Below are positions 43,159 to 51,073 of a DNA stretch of 64,000 nucleotides, piece by piece. The translations under genes and the position numbers were made by a program. Source of the stretch: Roseiarcus sp050012775 (GTDB lineage Bacteria > Pseudomonadota > Alphaproteobacteria > Rhizobiales > Beijerinckiaceae); contig JBEKGN010000021.1 of the NCBI GenBank assembly GCA_050012775.1, positions 1-64,000 of the forward strand. Direction: 5' to 3'. The notes under the pieces were generated by a model. That model did not search any database and was not told the DNA's origin. It saw nothing but the letters and a program-made list of their open reading frames with translations. Every line of letters begins with the position of its first letter. Position 1 is the stretch's first letter.

Positions 43159-44557
43159 TTTCGCGCTGTTCTTCGCGTTCTCGTTCGCGTTGGTCTGGGG
43201 CCTCAATTCCTACAACACTCTGAAGAAGGTCGTCCTGCTCGCGCTGAGCCTGGCCTTCTACGCCTCGTGGAACTGGCGGTTCCTGCTCCTGCTGCTGGCC
43301 AGCGGCGCGATTTCCTATTTCGTCGGGCTCTATGTCGACGCGGGCGCGCGCCGGCCCTTTCGCCGCCTCGCGCTCGGCCTCGGCGTCGCGCTCGATCTCG
43401 GCATTCTCGGCTATTTCAAATATCTCGACTTCTTCATCGCGCAGGTTCTCACCCTCGCCCATGCGCTGGGGCTCAATCCGTCGATCGACTTCGTCAACGT
43501 CACTCTGCCGGTGGCGATCTCGTTCCTGACCTTTCACGCGATTTCCTACATCGTCGACGTCTATCGCGGCCGCCTCGCGTCGTCGCGCTCGCCGCTCGAC
43601 ATCGTGCTCTACATCAGCTTCTTCCCGCACCTGGTGGCCGGGCCGATCGTGCGCGCGCACGAATTCCTGCCGCAGCTCGCCTCGCCCCGAAGAGCTGGCG
43701 ACTTCTCGTTCAGCGAGAACATGCTGCTGATCCTCGGCGGCCTGTTCAAGAAGATGGTGGTCGCCAATTATCTCGCGGTGCGCTTCGTCGATCCCGTCTT
43801 CACCGACCCCTCGCAATTCTCGCGCTTCGATCTGATCGTCGCGGTCTACGCCTACGCGATCCAGATCTACGCCGATTTCAGCGCCTACACCGACATCGCG
43901 ATCGGCGTCGCGGCGCTGCTCGGCTATCGCTTTCCGCAGAATTTCAATCAGCCCTACCGCGCGCTCGGCATCGGCGACTTCTGGCGGCGTTGGCACATGA
44001 CGCTGTCGAACTGGCTGCGCGACTATCTCTACGTCCCCTTGGGCGGCAATCGCCACGGCGCGTTCGCGACCGCGCGCAACCTGATGCTGACGATGCTGCT
44101 GGGGGGCCTTTGGCACGGCGCCAATTGGACGTTCCTGATCTGGGGCGCGATGCACGGCGGCGCGCTCGTCGTCGACCACGCCTGGCGGCGCAGCGCCGCC
44201 TTCGCCCGCTTTGGCGCCGGTCCGATCGCCCGCATCGTCGATTGGGCCGTGACGTTTCATTTCGTCTGTTTCGCCTGGCTGTTTTTCCGCGCGCCCTCGC
44301 TCGACGCGGCGACGCAGTTTCTGGCGGGCGTGTGGAGCGACAACGGCGCGCCGAACACCATGCCGATGATCGTTCTGCCGCTCATCGCCTGCGGGGCGTT
44401 GACGCAAATGGTCCCGCCGCAGACGCGCGGCGCGATCGGCGCCGTCCTCGACAATCGCGGTCCGCTGCTACAGACCGCCTTCGGCTTCGCGCTGCTCTAT
44501 ATCATCGTCGTCATGTCGCCGTCGGCCTCCGCGCCGTTCATCTATTTCCAGTTCTAG
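43139..44557 (+). CDS. MBOAT family membrane O-acyltransferase (AlgI/DltB-like)
   Basis: 472 residues, about 11 membrane helices. AlgI/PatA-like motifs are SYIVDVYRG, SFFPHLVAGPIVRAHEFLPQ, FNQPYRALGIGDFWRRWHMTLSNWLRDYLYVPLGG and GLWHGANWTFLIWGAMHG, the last with the catalytic His. It should move acyl groups across the inner membrane for the SGNH partners. ATG 43139 within the previous gene. Stop overlaps the surrounding of the small membrane gene by about 12 bases. Confidence 0.93.
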   Translation: MLFPTIDFALFFAFSFALVWGLNSYNTLKKVVLLALSLAFYASWNWRFLLLLLASGAISYFVGLYVDAGARRPFRRLALGLGVALDLGILGYFKYLDFFIAQVLTLAHALGLNPSIDFVNVTLPVAISFLTFHAISYIVDVYRGRLASSRSPLDIVLYISFFPHLVAGPIVRAHEFLPQLASPRRAGDFSFSENMLLILGGLFKKMVVANYLAVRFVDPVFTDPSQFSRFDLIVAVYAYAIQIYADFSAYTDIAIGVAALLGYRFPQNFNQPYRALGIGDFWRRWHMTLSNWLRDYLYVPLGGNRHGAFATARNLMLTMLLGGLWHGANWTFLIWGAMHGGALVVDHAWRRSAAFARFGAGPIARIVDWAVTFHFVCFAWLFFRAPSLDAATQFLAGVWSDNGAPNTMPMIVLPLIACGALTQMVPPQTRGAIGAVLDNRGPLLQTAFGFALLYIIVVMSPSASAPFIYFQF

Positions 44558-44568
44558 GGAAAGCGCGA

Positions 44569-44835
44569 TTGACCCCTCCGCCGCAACGACCCGCCTCGGC
44601 GACCAGCCCCTGGAGCTGGGCGCGCGTCGTCTATGCCGTTCTCGCGCTGACCGCCTTCTGCTTTTCCGGCGCGATGGCCGACTGGCTCGACGAACGCAAC
44701 GCCGGCGGCTGGCTCGCCGCGCCGTTGGCCCTCGCGCGCGGCGTTGACGCGGCCTCCGCGGCGGTCGGGGTCAAGGGGGTCGGGGAGGGGCTGCGCAAGT
44801 GGTTCGCGCGAGCGGTGGGCGAGTCGGACACGTAA
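44569..44835 (+). CDS. Small membrane protein of the O-acylation cluster
   Basis: 88 residues starting at TTG 44569 with AGGGAA upstream. One hydrophobic helix (about 18-37, WARVVYAVLALTAFCFSGAMA) followed by a cytoplasmic or periplasmic Ala/Gly-rich tail. No family recognised. Position right after the MBOAT gene suggests an accessory anchor, but this is inference. Confidence 0.6.
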   Translation: MTPPPQRPASATSPWSWARVVYAVLALTAFCFSGAMADWLDERNAGGWLAAPLALARGVDAASAAVGVKGVGEGLRKWFARAVGESDT

Positions 44836-44863
44836 AAGGCGGCGCCGCACAGCCGAGCGAAAT

Positions 44864-45499
44864 TCACTGGGCGCCGCGATTATCGGATGCGAGCGAATTG
44901 AACTGGTCGACCAAGGCCGCCCGGAATGCGACGAGAGCTCGCTTGTCGCCCGACAGGTGTTGCTGGAGATAATACCGAAACAGTCCGTCGAACGCGACGT
45001 ACACGCTAAGAGGGCTCACAATTTCAATATCGAGACGCTGGAGAAGCCGGACCACGACATTGACGAGGGCCCGCTCGATCTCGTCGACGACGGGATGGAA
45101 AGCTTCGTCGAACAGGGCCTGCCCCCTGATGTCGTACCATAACCTGTGCGTGTTCGCATGTTGCGCGACGGCGCCGACCAAGGCGTCGACAAACCCAGCG
45201 ATGACGGCGTCGGCGGGAGTTTCCGGCGCCATCGCCGCGTCAAGCATGGCGATGAAGGTCTCTTTGTAGAGCCGCACGCAATAGGAGATCAGATCGATCT
45301 TGTCTTCGAAGTAATAGTGAAGGATGCCAAGCGAGACGCCCGACTGACTCGCGATATCGCGCAGACTCGTGCGGGCGTAACCGAGGCTGCCGAGCGTCGC
45401 TATCGCATGCTCGGCCAGTTCGCGCTTTTTGTCCGCGCGCTTGCTCGATCGTTTCGTCGCTTCGTCGCGCGGCTTCGCGAGTTTGATTGTCTTGCCCAA
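44864..45499 (-). CDS. TetR/AcrR family transcriptional regulator
   Basis: 211 residues. N-terminal TetR helix-turn-helix: ELAEHAIATLGSLGYARTSLRDIASQSGVSLGILHYYFEDKIDLI. The C-terminal ligand-binding domain (about 80-211) is helical. The frame has no ATG near the domain; TTG 45499 is the only upstream start before an in-frame stop, giving a Lys/Arg-rich leader. It is last in a three-gene set after the aldehyde dehydrogenase and GMC genes and is likely to regulate them. Confidence 0.88.
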   Translation of the reverse strand: MGKTIKLAKPRDEATKRSSKRADKKRELAEHAIATLGSLGYARTSLRDIASQSGVSLGILHYYFEDKIDLISYCVRLYKETFIAMLDAAMAPETPADAVIAGFVDALVGAVAQHANTHRLWYDIRGQALFDEAFHPVVDEIERALVNVVVRLLQRLDIEIVSPLSVYVAFDGLFRYYLQQHLSGDKRALVAFRAALVDQFNSLASDNRGAQ

Positions 45500-45544
45500 C
45501 CGACTCGCTCATGAAATTGGAAATTGGCGGCCCTGCGACGGCGC

Positions 45545-47281
45545 TTATCCCAAAAGCGCGTTCAGGAAGATGCGGGGAATTTTCGACCAGCTCGGCCGAT
45601 ATTCGAAAGACGTCAGCAGTCGGCCGATAACATGCTGCTTGCGATTTGTCACGAACCAGGGCGGCCGCGGAAGCAAGGTCATCTCGCCGCTGAGAATGTT
45701 GCGCGGATAGGGGGTGAACGGCGCCTCCACCACTGTGCGCTCGGGCTTGTCGAACATGTAGGTGTTGTGAACCGCGCCGATTCCGCTCTGTACGTCGTCG
45801 AGCGTGTGTCCGGGAAAGGCGCCCCAGGGCGTCTGGACGAGCAGGAAACCGAGACCTGCCCATCCGTTGATGGCGATGCAACCGTAGTGCAGTTCGGCGA
45901 TGATCTGCTCGAACTTGCGGCGGCCGATCTTTCGTATCGTAGCGGGATGGATGAGAATGTTCGCTCCCAGCGTTCCGCGCAACCGTTCGTTGGCGTAGCC
46001 GATCGCCTTTCTCAGAAAGCTTTCGGAATCGAGGTCGTCGATGCGGCGGACGCTCATCGCGGGCGCGAACACTTCATTGGTCTCGAACCAGGCATCGTCG
46101 CCATTCGCCAGCGGCACGACCACGCAGGCCGGCGCCTGGTCGCGCACGAACTTCGTCGCGTCCCGGCCGTGGCTGGCGAAATCGGCCATGCGCTTCTCAG
46201 CCCCGGGGTAATAGGCCGCCCGCGGCGGCGCGGCCTTGAGGGTCTCAGCGAGCTTGTGCAGCAACGGCGCGGTTCCCTCCCAGCGTTCCGACACCACCAC
46301 CATCTGGCAGGCGATGCAGTTGAAGCCCGAATTATGCAGTTTCTGAGTCGCGATCTGTTCGGCCTGGAAGGAAAGATCGGCGTCCGACCACGGGCCGGGA
46401 ACCACGATCGTCGGGCAAACCGCGCCGAGCTCCGACGTAATCCGCCTGTTGTTTCGCGGCGCGCCCGCCCGTTTGTTGCGGCGTCCCTCCTCGCCGGGCC
46501 CCCAGACAATGATGTCGTGCGAAGTTTCCGCCCCGGTAATGTGGATCTCGTCAATGCCGGGATGATTGCACAGATATTCCCCTACATCGGCGCCGCCGCG
46601 CACGATTCGTAAAGCGCCGCGCGCGATTAATGGCTTCAATGCGATTTGCAGGACATCGATGAGATAGTCGTTGACGGGGTTCATCTTCAGGATCGTAACC
46701 TGATGCTCGGCGAACAGCTTCTGAAAGCAGTCGAGCGGCGCGATGGCGGCGATATTGCCGGCGCCGAGCACAAGCGCGACCTTTCCTTCGCGAGTGGCCG
46801 CTGGGGCGTCGTAAGCGCCGGCGGTATTGGCCGCCAGATTGTCCTTCGTCACCCCGGCCTGCATCCAAACGTCGGCCTTGACGCCGGAGAGAAGAAGGCG
46901 ATCCCAAATCGAGTTGGGAACGACGGTCACCGCAATGTGGCCGTTGGGAAGGTCGCGAACGGGCAGGCGCCGCAAGAACGCCTTGCCATCCATCTGCGAC
47001 AAGGTCTGCATGAGGGCGTTGCAGCCGGACATCAGCGCGTAGGGTCCGGAAATCCATTCTTCGCCCACGAGCGGCGAATCCGAGGGGATCTGCTTCTTTC
47101 GCGCCGCTGTCAGCGCCCAGCTTTCCGCGACATTCATCAGCTGATCTTTTATCTCGGCCAAGATCGCCACGCGCTCTCCCGCGCTGGTGCGCGCCCACGA
47201 ATCCTTGTGTTCTTGAAGCTCCGCGATCGCCTGATCCAGGTCGCCGAAGGCGAATTGCTCGGTCATTGCCGGTTGGGCCAT
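45545..47281 (-). CDS. Divergent aldehyde dehydrogenase
   Basis: 578 residues, longer than typical ALDHs (about 490). The Rossmann-type region (VALVLGAGNIAAIAPLDCFQKLFAEHQ), Glu in ITSELGAVCP and probable catalytic Cys322 in NSGFNCIACQ are present. The usual MELGGKSP and GQxC motifs are altered, so it is a divergent branch. Preceded by AGGAGG just before the ATG, overlapping the end of the GMC gene region. Predicted to oxidise the aldehyde made by the GMC enzyme. Confidence 0.88.
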   Translation of the reverse strand: MAQPAMTEQFAFGDLDQAIAELQEHKDSWARTSAGERVAILAEIKDQLMNVAESWALTAARKKQIPSDSPLVGEEWISGPYALMSGCNALMQTLSQMDGKAFLRRLPVRDLPNGHIAVTVVPNSIWDRLLLSGVKADVWMQAGVTKDNLAANTAGAYDAPAATREGKVALVLGAGNIAAIAPLDCFQKLFAEHQVTILKMNPVNDYLIDVLQIALKPLIARGALRIVRGGADVGEYLCNHPGIDEIHITGAETSHDIIVWGPGEEGRRNKRAGAPRNNRRITSELGAVCPTIVVPGPWSDADLSFQAEQIATQKLHNSGFNCIACQMVVVSERWEGTAPLLHKLAETLKAAPPRAAYYPGAEKRMADFASHGRDATKFVRDQAPACVVVPLANGDDAWFETNEVFAPAMSVRRIDDLDSESFLRKAIGYANERLRGTLGANILIHPATIRKIGRRKFEQIIAELHYGCIAINGWAGLGFLLVQTPWGAFPGHTLDDVQSGIGAVHNTYMFDKPERTVVEAPFTPYPRNILSGEMTLLPRPPWFVTNRKQHVIGRLLTSFEYRPSWSKIPRIFLNALLG

Positions 47282-47299
47282 CGTGTAACCTCCTCTAAT

Positions 47300-48925
47300 T
47301 CAGTGAACCGCCGCGAGCGGCGCATGACCGCGAATCATGTCGGCCGCCTTCTCCGCGATCATGATCGTGGGCCCATTGGTGTTTCCGCCGATGAGCGTCG
47401 GAAAGATCGAGGCGTCGACGACACGCAGAGCTTCAAGGCCGCGCACGCGCAATTGCAGGTCGACGACGGCCATGTCGTCGACGCCCATTTTGCAGGTGCC
47501 GACGGGATGGTAGATCGTGTCGGCGCGCGAGCGGATTTGATCTTCCCATTCGGCGTCGCTCATGCCGTCCTTGGTGTAGACTTCCTTGTCGCGGAATTTG
47601 GCCATCGCCGGCGCCTCCAGTATGGCCCGGGTCATCTTCGCGCCCTTCATCAGGATCTGGAGATCCTCGGCGTTCGAGAGGTATCTGGGGTCGATGCCCG
47701 GCGCCGCCATGGGATCCGCGCTTTCCAGAAAGACCTCGCCGGCCGAGCGCGGCCTAAGCACGCACACGTGACACGAGTAACCGTAGCCGAGATGCAGCTT
47801 GCGGACGTGGTCGTCGACGATCGAGACGCAGAAATGAAGCTGGACGTCGGGCCTGGCGAGCGATCGATCGGTCTTCAGGAACGCGCCGACTTCCGCGAAG
47901 GGCGAGGCGATCAGGCCCGTCCCGTCCTTGCGCCACTGCAGGATGTGCTTGCAAAGGGCGACCGTTCCCGCGGCCCCGATGCCCAACAGGTCGGTGTCCT
48001 TCGACTTATAGGCCAAGATGAAATCGAGGTGGTCGCGCAGGTTCTGTCCGACGCCGGGAAGTTCGTGCGCCACGCCGATGCCGTGGCGCTGAAGGTCGTC
48101 CGGTCGTCCGACGCCCGACAATTGCAAGAGTTGCGGCGAGGCGAAGGCGCCGCCGCAGAGGATGATTTCGCGGTTCGACTCGACTCGCTTGTCGGCGCCG
48201 CCGACGCGATAGCGAACGCCGGTCGCCCGTTTGCCCTCGAATTCGATCTTCGTCGCGTGGGCTTTGGTCAGGATCGTGAGGTTCGCCCTGCCGGAATGAG
48301 GATGCAGATAGGCGGCCGCCGCGGAGCAACGTTCGCCGTTTCTCTCGCGGTCGTGGAACTGAGTCACCTGATAGAGACCGACGCCTTCCTGCTCCGGCCC
48401 ATTGAAGTCGTCGTTGGTGCGGAATTGCAGTTCGTTCGCGGCCTGGATGAAGGCGTAGGAGATGGGTCGAGGACTTTCTTGGTCCGAGACATGGAGGGGG
48501 CCCGAGGCGCCATGCCATGAATCGGCGCCGCGCTCGTTGGCTTCCGAGCGGAGAAAATAGGGAAGAACGTCCTGGTACGACCAGCCCTCGCATCCCAGGT
48601 TGGCCCAATCGTCATAGTCGGAGCGGTGCCCGCGCGTATAGAGCATGGCGTTGATGGCGCTCGAACCGCCGAGCGCCTCGCCGCGCGGCTGATAACCGCG
48701 GCGCCCTTTCAGCCCGGCTTGTGGGACGGTCTCGAAAGCCCAATTGTTGATTTTTGGCTGTCCGCGCAGCATGACGGCGACGCCGGCCGGCGCGCGCACC
48801 AGAATGCTCTTGCCTTGGCCGCCCGCTTCAAGAAGACAGACGGTTACATCAGGATCTTCCGATAGTCTCGAGGCGAGCGTCGAGCCCGCGGATCCGCCGC
48901 CGACGATCACATAATCGAACTTCAC
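47300..48925 (-). CDS. GMC family oxidoreductase (choline dehydrogenase-like)
   Basis: 541-residue FAD-dependent alcohol dehydrogenase. FAD motif VIVGGGSAGSTLASRL, GMC signature GEALGGSSAINAMLYTRGHRSDYDDWA, and catalytic His/Asn in IYHPVGTCKMG and GGNTNGPTIM are intact. GTG 48925 is preferred because GGGAGGAACGA precedes it; an upstream extension has no support. First gene of the gmc-aldh-tetR operon. No signal peptide. Substrate unknown; resembles choline, long-chain or polyether alcohol oxidases. Confidence 0.92.
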   Translation of the reverse strand: MKFDYVIVGGGSAGSTLASRLSEDPDVTVCLLEAGGQGKSILVRAPAGVAVMLRGQPKINNWAFETVPQAGLKGRRGYQPRGEALGGSSAINAMLYTRGHRSDYDDWANLGCEGWSYQDVLPYFLRSEANERGADSWHGASGPLHVSDQESPRPISYAFIQAANELQFRTNDDFNGPEQEGVGLYQVTQFHDRERNGERCSAAAAYLHPHSGRANLTILTKAHATKIEFEGKRATGVRYRVGGADKRVESNREIILCGGAFASPQLLQLSGVGRPDDLQRHGIGVAHELPGVGQNLRDHLDFILAYKSKDTDLLGIGAAGTVALCKHILQWRKDGTGLIASPFAEVGAFLKTDRSLARPDVQLHFCVSIVDDHVRKLHLGYGYSCHVCVLRPRSAGEVFLESADPMAAPGIDPRYLSNAEDLQILMKGAKMTRAILEAPAMAKFRDKEVYTKDGMSDAEWEDQIRSRADTIYHPVGTCKMGVDDMAVVDLQLRVRGLEALRVVDASIFPTLIGGNTNGPTIMIAEKAADMIRGHAPLAAVH

Positions 48926-49150
48926 TCGTTCCTCCCATCCCATTCTATTTTTTTGTTTTGCTTTTCTTGAGCGCCGCCCGCCTCGCCAAGGCTCGTCCGG
49001 CGCTCGAAGGCCGTTCGGCTTGCGGCCTGTCCACTCCAAGAACCAAGGGCCGCGTCGAAGCTAATCGAAATTGGGCGTTTGTCCAGTACTTTTGTCCAGT
49101 TCGACAAGCCGCCCGATCGTCCGCCCTTCAAGCTCGCTGTTCGGCGCCGA

Positions 49151-49280
49151 CGCTTGCGCCGCCGCCCGCGGTCGCGGCGGACGCGATCGAGCGGGGGCGG
49201 TAGCGAGATGATGAGGAGGCAATTGTCTCGCCCTGCTTGATGGCTGCGGTCGAGCGCTGATAGGCGGCAAAGATAAACGC
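49151..49280 (+). repeat. Intergenic repeat, copy A
   Basis: About 130 bases that align in the same orientation with 50821-50957. Shared blocks in the same order include GCGATCGAGCG, GGCAATTGT and TGCGGTCGAGCGC followed by GATAGG and GGCAAAG. No terminal inverted repeats or transposase are evident. Nature unknown. Confidence 0.6.
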
Positions 49281-49306
49281 GGAGGCGCCGGATCCCTATG
49301 AGGGGC

Positions 49307-49315
49307 GTATCGACA
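49307..49315. promoter_or_regulatory. Isolated half-copy of the mazEF operator
   Basis: GTATCGACA is identical to the left arm of the operator at 49344-49352 and lies 37 bases upstream of it; the adjoining TTGGCGAC only partly resembles the right arm. Confidence 0.5.
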
Positions 49316-49343
49316 TTGGCGACACATCCGGGCCGCCTCCTTA

Positions 49344-49363
49344 GTATCGACACTTGTCGATAC
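49344..49363. promoter_or_regulatory. Palindromic operator of mazEF
   Basis: GTATCGACA and its exact complement TGTCGATAC flank a CT spacer, a 20-base perfect palindrome ending 13 bases before mazE. Antitoxins of the MazE/AbrB fold autoregulate through such sites. Confidence 0.7.
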
Positions 49364-49376
49364 CAGGGAGGCTGGC

Positions 49377-49619
49377 ATGAGGGTTCAAGTCAAGAAATGG
49401 GGCAATAGCGCCTCGGTGCGAATTCCCGCCTCCGTCCTGGCGGCCGCTTCGCTCAGCATCGACCAAGCCGTCGAGGTCCGAGAAGAGGGCGGCCGGATCA
49501 TCATCGAACCTGTGAGGGCGCCGGTCTACGACCTCGACCAATTGCTCGACCAGATGAAGCCGGAGACCTTCCCCGAAGACGTCGATCTCGGACCGCCGGT
49601 GGGCTCGGAGGCATGGTGA
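49377..49619 (+). CDS. mazE: MazE-like (AbrB-fold) antitoxin
   Basis: 80 residues. The N-terminal SpoVT/AbrB-type DNA-binding segment is VQVKKWGNSASVRIPASVLAAASLSIDQAVEVREEGGRIIIEP; the C-terminal acidic tail (LDQMKPETFPEDVDLGPP) would occupy the toxin. AGGGAGGC precedes the ATG. Overlaps mazF by seven bases. Confidence 0.92.
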   Translation: MRVQVKKWGNSASVRIPASVLAAASLSIDQAVEVREEGGRIIIEPVRAPVYDLDQLLDQMKPETFPEDVDLGPPVGSEAW

Positions 49620-49951
49620 GCACGAGTTATGTCCCCGACGCGGGCGACATCGCGTGGCTGCAATTCGATCGGCAGGCGGGACATGAACAAGCCCGCCACC
49701 GGCCCGCGCTCGTGCTCTCGCCGGCCCGCTACAATGCCGCGCGCGGTATGATGATCTGCTGCCCCATGACCTCGCGGATCAAAGGTTATGTCTTCGAGGG
49801 CGTCGTCACGCGAGACCCACCCAGCGCCGTTCTCGCCGATCGGGTCGAGAGCCTGCATCGGCGCGCGCGCGGCGCCGTCCGCGAGGCCGTCGTGGCGCCG
49901 CAGGCGCTGGCGGAGGTGCAGGGGAAGATAAAGGCGCTGCTGGGGTTGTGA
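49613..49951 (+). CDS. mazF: MazF/PemK endoribonuclease toxin
   Basis: 112 residues. MazF signatures: VPDAGDIAWLQFD, QARHRPALVLSPARYNAARGMMICCPMTSRIKGY and a C-terminal LADRVESLHRRARG. Sequence-specific mRNA cleavage is the family activity. The Arg in HRPALVLS and the Ser/Thr in CPMTSR are kept, so it is probably active. The GTG or ATG at 49613 overlaps mazE. Confidence 0.92.
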   Translation: MVSTSYVPDAGDIAWLQFDRQAGHEQARHRPALVLSPARYNAARGMMICCPMTSRIKGYVFEGVVTRDPPSAVLADRVESLHRRARGAVREAVVAPQALAEVQGKIKALLGL

Positions 49952-49952
49952 G

Positions 49953-49976
49953 GGCTCGCGCCGAGTTTGGCGAGCC
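49953..49976 (+). terminator. Hairpin after mazF
   Basis: GGCTCGC at 49953-49959 and GCGAGCC at 49970-49976 with a ten-base loop directly behind the mazF stop. No T-run, so it could be a weak or Rho-assisted terminator. Confidence 0.35.
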
Positions 49977-50135
49977 GTTGAGCGGCAGGATGCAGGATTC
50001 AGTGCGTTTGGTAAGGTGAACCCCGGAACCCAGTCTGACTCGTTGATCGCAAAAAAATCTAGTTGATTCTTGGCGCCGATGCGCTACCCGCCGTGAGAAC
50101 CCCGGGCTAGGCTGCTCGCATTCAAGGAGATGCCA

Positions 50136-50618
50136 ATGCAACGCCGCCGTCCAGGCCGTGCCGGTCTAACCGTTGCGTTCGCGATCGCCGCGACGCTGAC
50201 CCTGGCCGGACCAGCGCTGCCGCAAGACCCCCAAAGCGAAGTCGACGCCTACGCGAAAAACGTGGACGCCGAGGCCGAGCATTACCTGCAAAAGCATCCG
50301 GTCCGTCCATCGTCGCTGTTCGATTCCGTTTCGTCACTGGTGGGGACGCTCGGCGAGGTCCACGCGATGGCGATCGACGAATGTGAATCCGCGCCTGTTT
50401 CTCGCGACTGGCAGGATGCGGTTCCCCGGCTCCATGAAAATACGATCGTCGCGCTCAATGCGAGTTTCACCAAGGGTATGAAAAAGTATCGCGCGGCGGC
50501 GCCCGCGAGGCAAACGGTCGTCGACCAATCGCTGTGCGCTGAACAACAGTGGCGCTCCGCCACGATTTTGCGCGACCTCGAGGCGCAGGGCCCGGCGTTG
50601 CGCAAACAAGGCTATTGA
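50136..50618 (+). CDS. Secreted hypothetical protein
   Basis: 160 residues. Signal peptide about 1-30 (AGLTVAFAIAATLTLAGPALP). The mature protein is helical, has two cysteines (DECESAP and QSLCAEQ) that could pair, and ends ALRKQGY. No family recognised. ATG 50136 is chosen because AAGGAG lies six bases before it, whereas ATG 50130 directly abuts that site. Confidence 0.7.
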   Translation: MQRRRPGRAGLTVAFAIAATLTLAGPALPQDPQSEVDAYAKNVDAEAEHYLQKHPVRPSSLFDSVSSLVGTLGEVHAMAIDECESAPVSRDWQDAVPRLHENTIVALNASFTKGMKKYRAAAPARQTVVDQSLCAEQQWRSATILRDLEAQGPALRKQGY

Positions 50619-50820
50619 CCGGCGCGCGGGCCGGTTCCGGCGGAGCTACGGAGACGCGGCGCCGGACGATCGGCCCTATGACTTCTTCGTGGCGGTCGCC
50701 GAGCATAGGCAAGACAAGTGCAACGGTCGCCGCGCTCTTGTAAACGCGACCGCTGGTCGCGTCCGACGCGCCAGCGCCTTGTCGGCCTCGGGAGGCCGCC
50801 GCTGCTCGACGCGCCCCTCA

Positions 50821-50957
50821 CGCTCGCGCCGCCCCTCGCGGTCGGGGCGGAGGCGATCGAGCGAGGCGGGCGAAGCGGCGGCGCGACGGATGAGCGGGCA
50901 ATTGTGTCGCTCACTCGATGAATGCGGTCGAGCGCCGATAGGGGCAAAGTTAGGCGC
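50821..50957 (+). repeat. Intergenic repeat, copy B
   Basis: Aligns with 49151-49280 in the same orientation and with the same order of shared blocks (GCGATCGAGCG, GGCAATTGT, TGCGGTCGAGCGC, GATAGG, GGCAAAG). A few small insertions make it seven bases longer. It lies 1.7 kb from copy A with mazEF and the secreted-protein gene between them. Confidence 0.6.
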
Positions 50958-50964
50958 AATGTCG

Positions 50965-50998
50965 CCGGAAACCCCGGAACCCCGGAACCCGGAACCCC
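50965..50998 (+). repeat. Short tandem repeat of CCCCGGAA
   Basis: Three to four imperfect CCCCGGAA units in a row, about 75 bases before the GNAT/FemAB-like gene. A single similar unit (AACCCCGGAACCC) also occurs near 50019-50033. Confidence 0.6.
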
Positions 50999-51073
50999 AA
51001 GGCGGGGGAATCGATTGCCGGTCTGTGTTATAGGCCGGGTCGGGCCGGCGCTACGGCGATAAGGGATGCTTCG

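Larger units (their letters stand above)
48926..49376. other. Intergenic region with repeat copy A and mazEF control sites
   Basis: Divergent region between the GMC gene (minus) and mazE (plus). It holds an intergenic repeat at 49151-49280, a half-operator at 49307-49315 and the full mazEF operator at 49344-49363. No gene seen. Confidence 0.6.
50619..51073. other. Intergenic region with repeat copy B and a short tandem repeat
   Basis: 455 bases without a convincing gene. Holds repeat copy B (50821-50957) and tandem CCCCGGAA units (50965-50998). The composition is uneven, and weak similarity of 50680-50790 to 52390-52490 (shared CCCTATGA-TTCT-TGGCGG) suggests decayed common sequence. Confidence 0.5.

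Noticed and set aside
41518..43206. 562-residue minus-strand open frame opposite the large SGNH gene
   Set aside because: No recognisable motif, whereas the plus strand has signal peptide and SGNH blocks.
44864..48925. betIBA choline-to-betaine operon
   Set aside because: The ALDH is about 90 residues longer and its motifs diverge from BetB, and no choline transporter is present; only the GMC enzyme is BetA-like.
49151..49280. Insertion sequence
   Set aside because: No transposase frame, terminal inverted repeats or target duplication could be seen for either repeat copy.
50965..50998. CRISPR-like repeats
   Set aside because: Units are only about eight bases and contiguous, without spacers; a simple tandem repeat.
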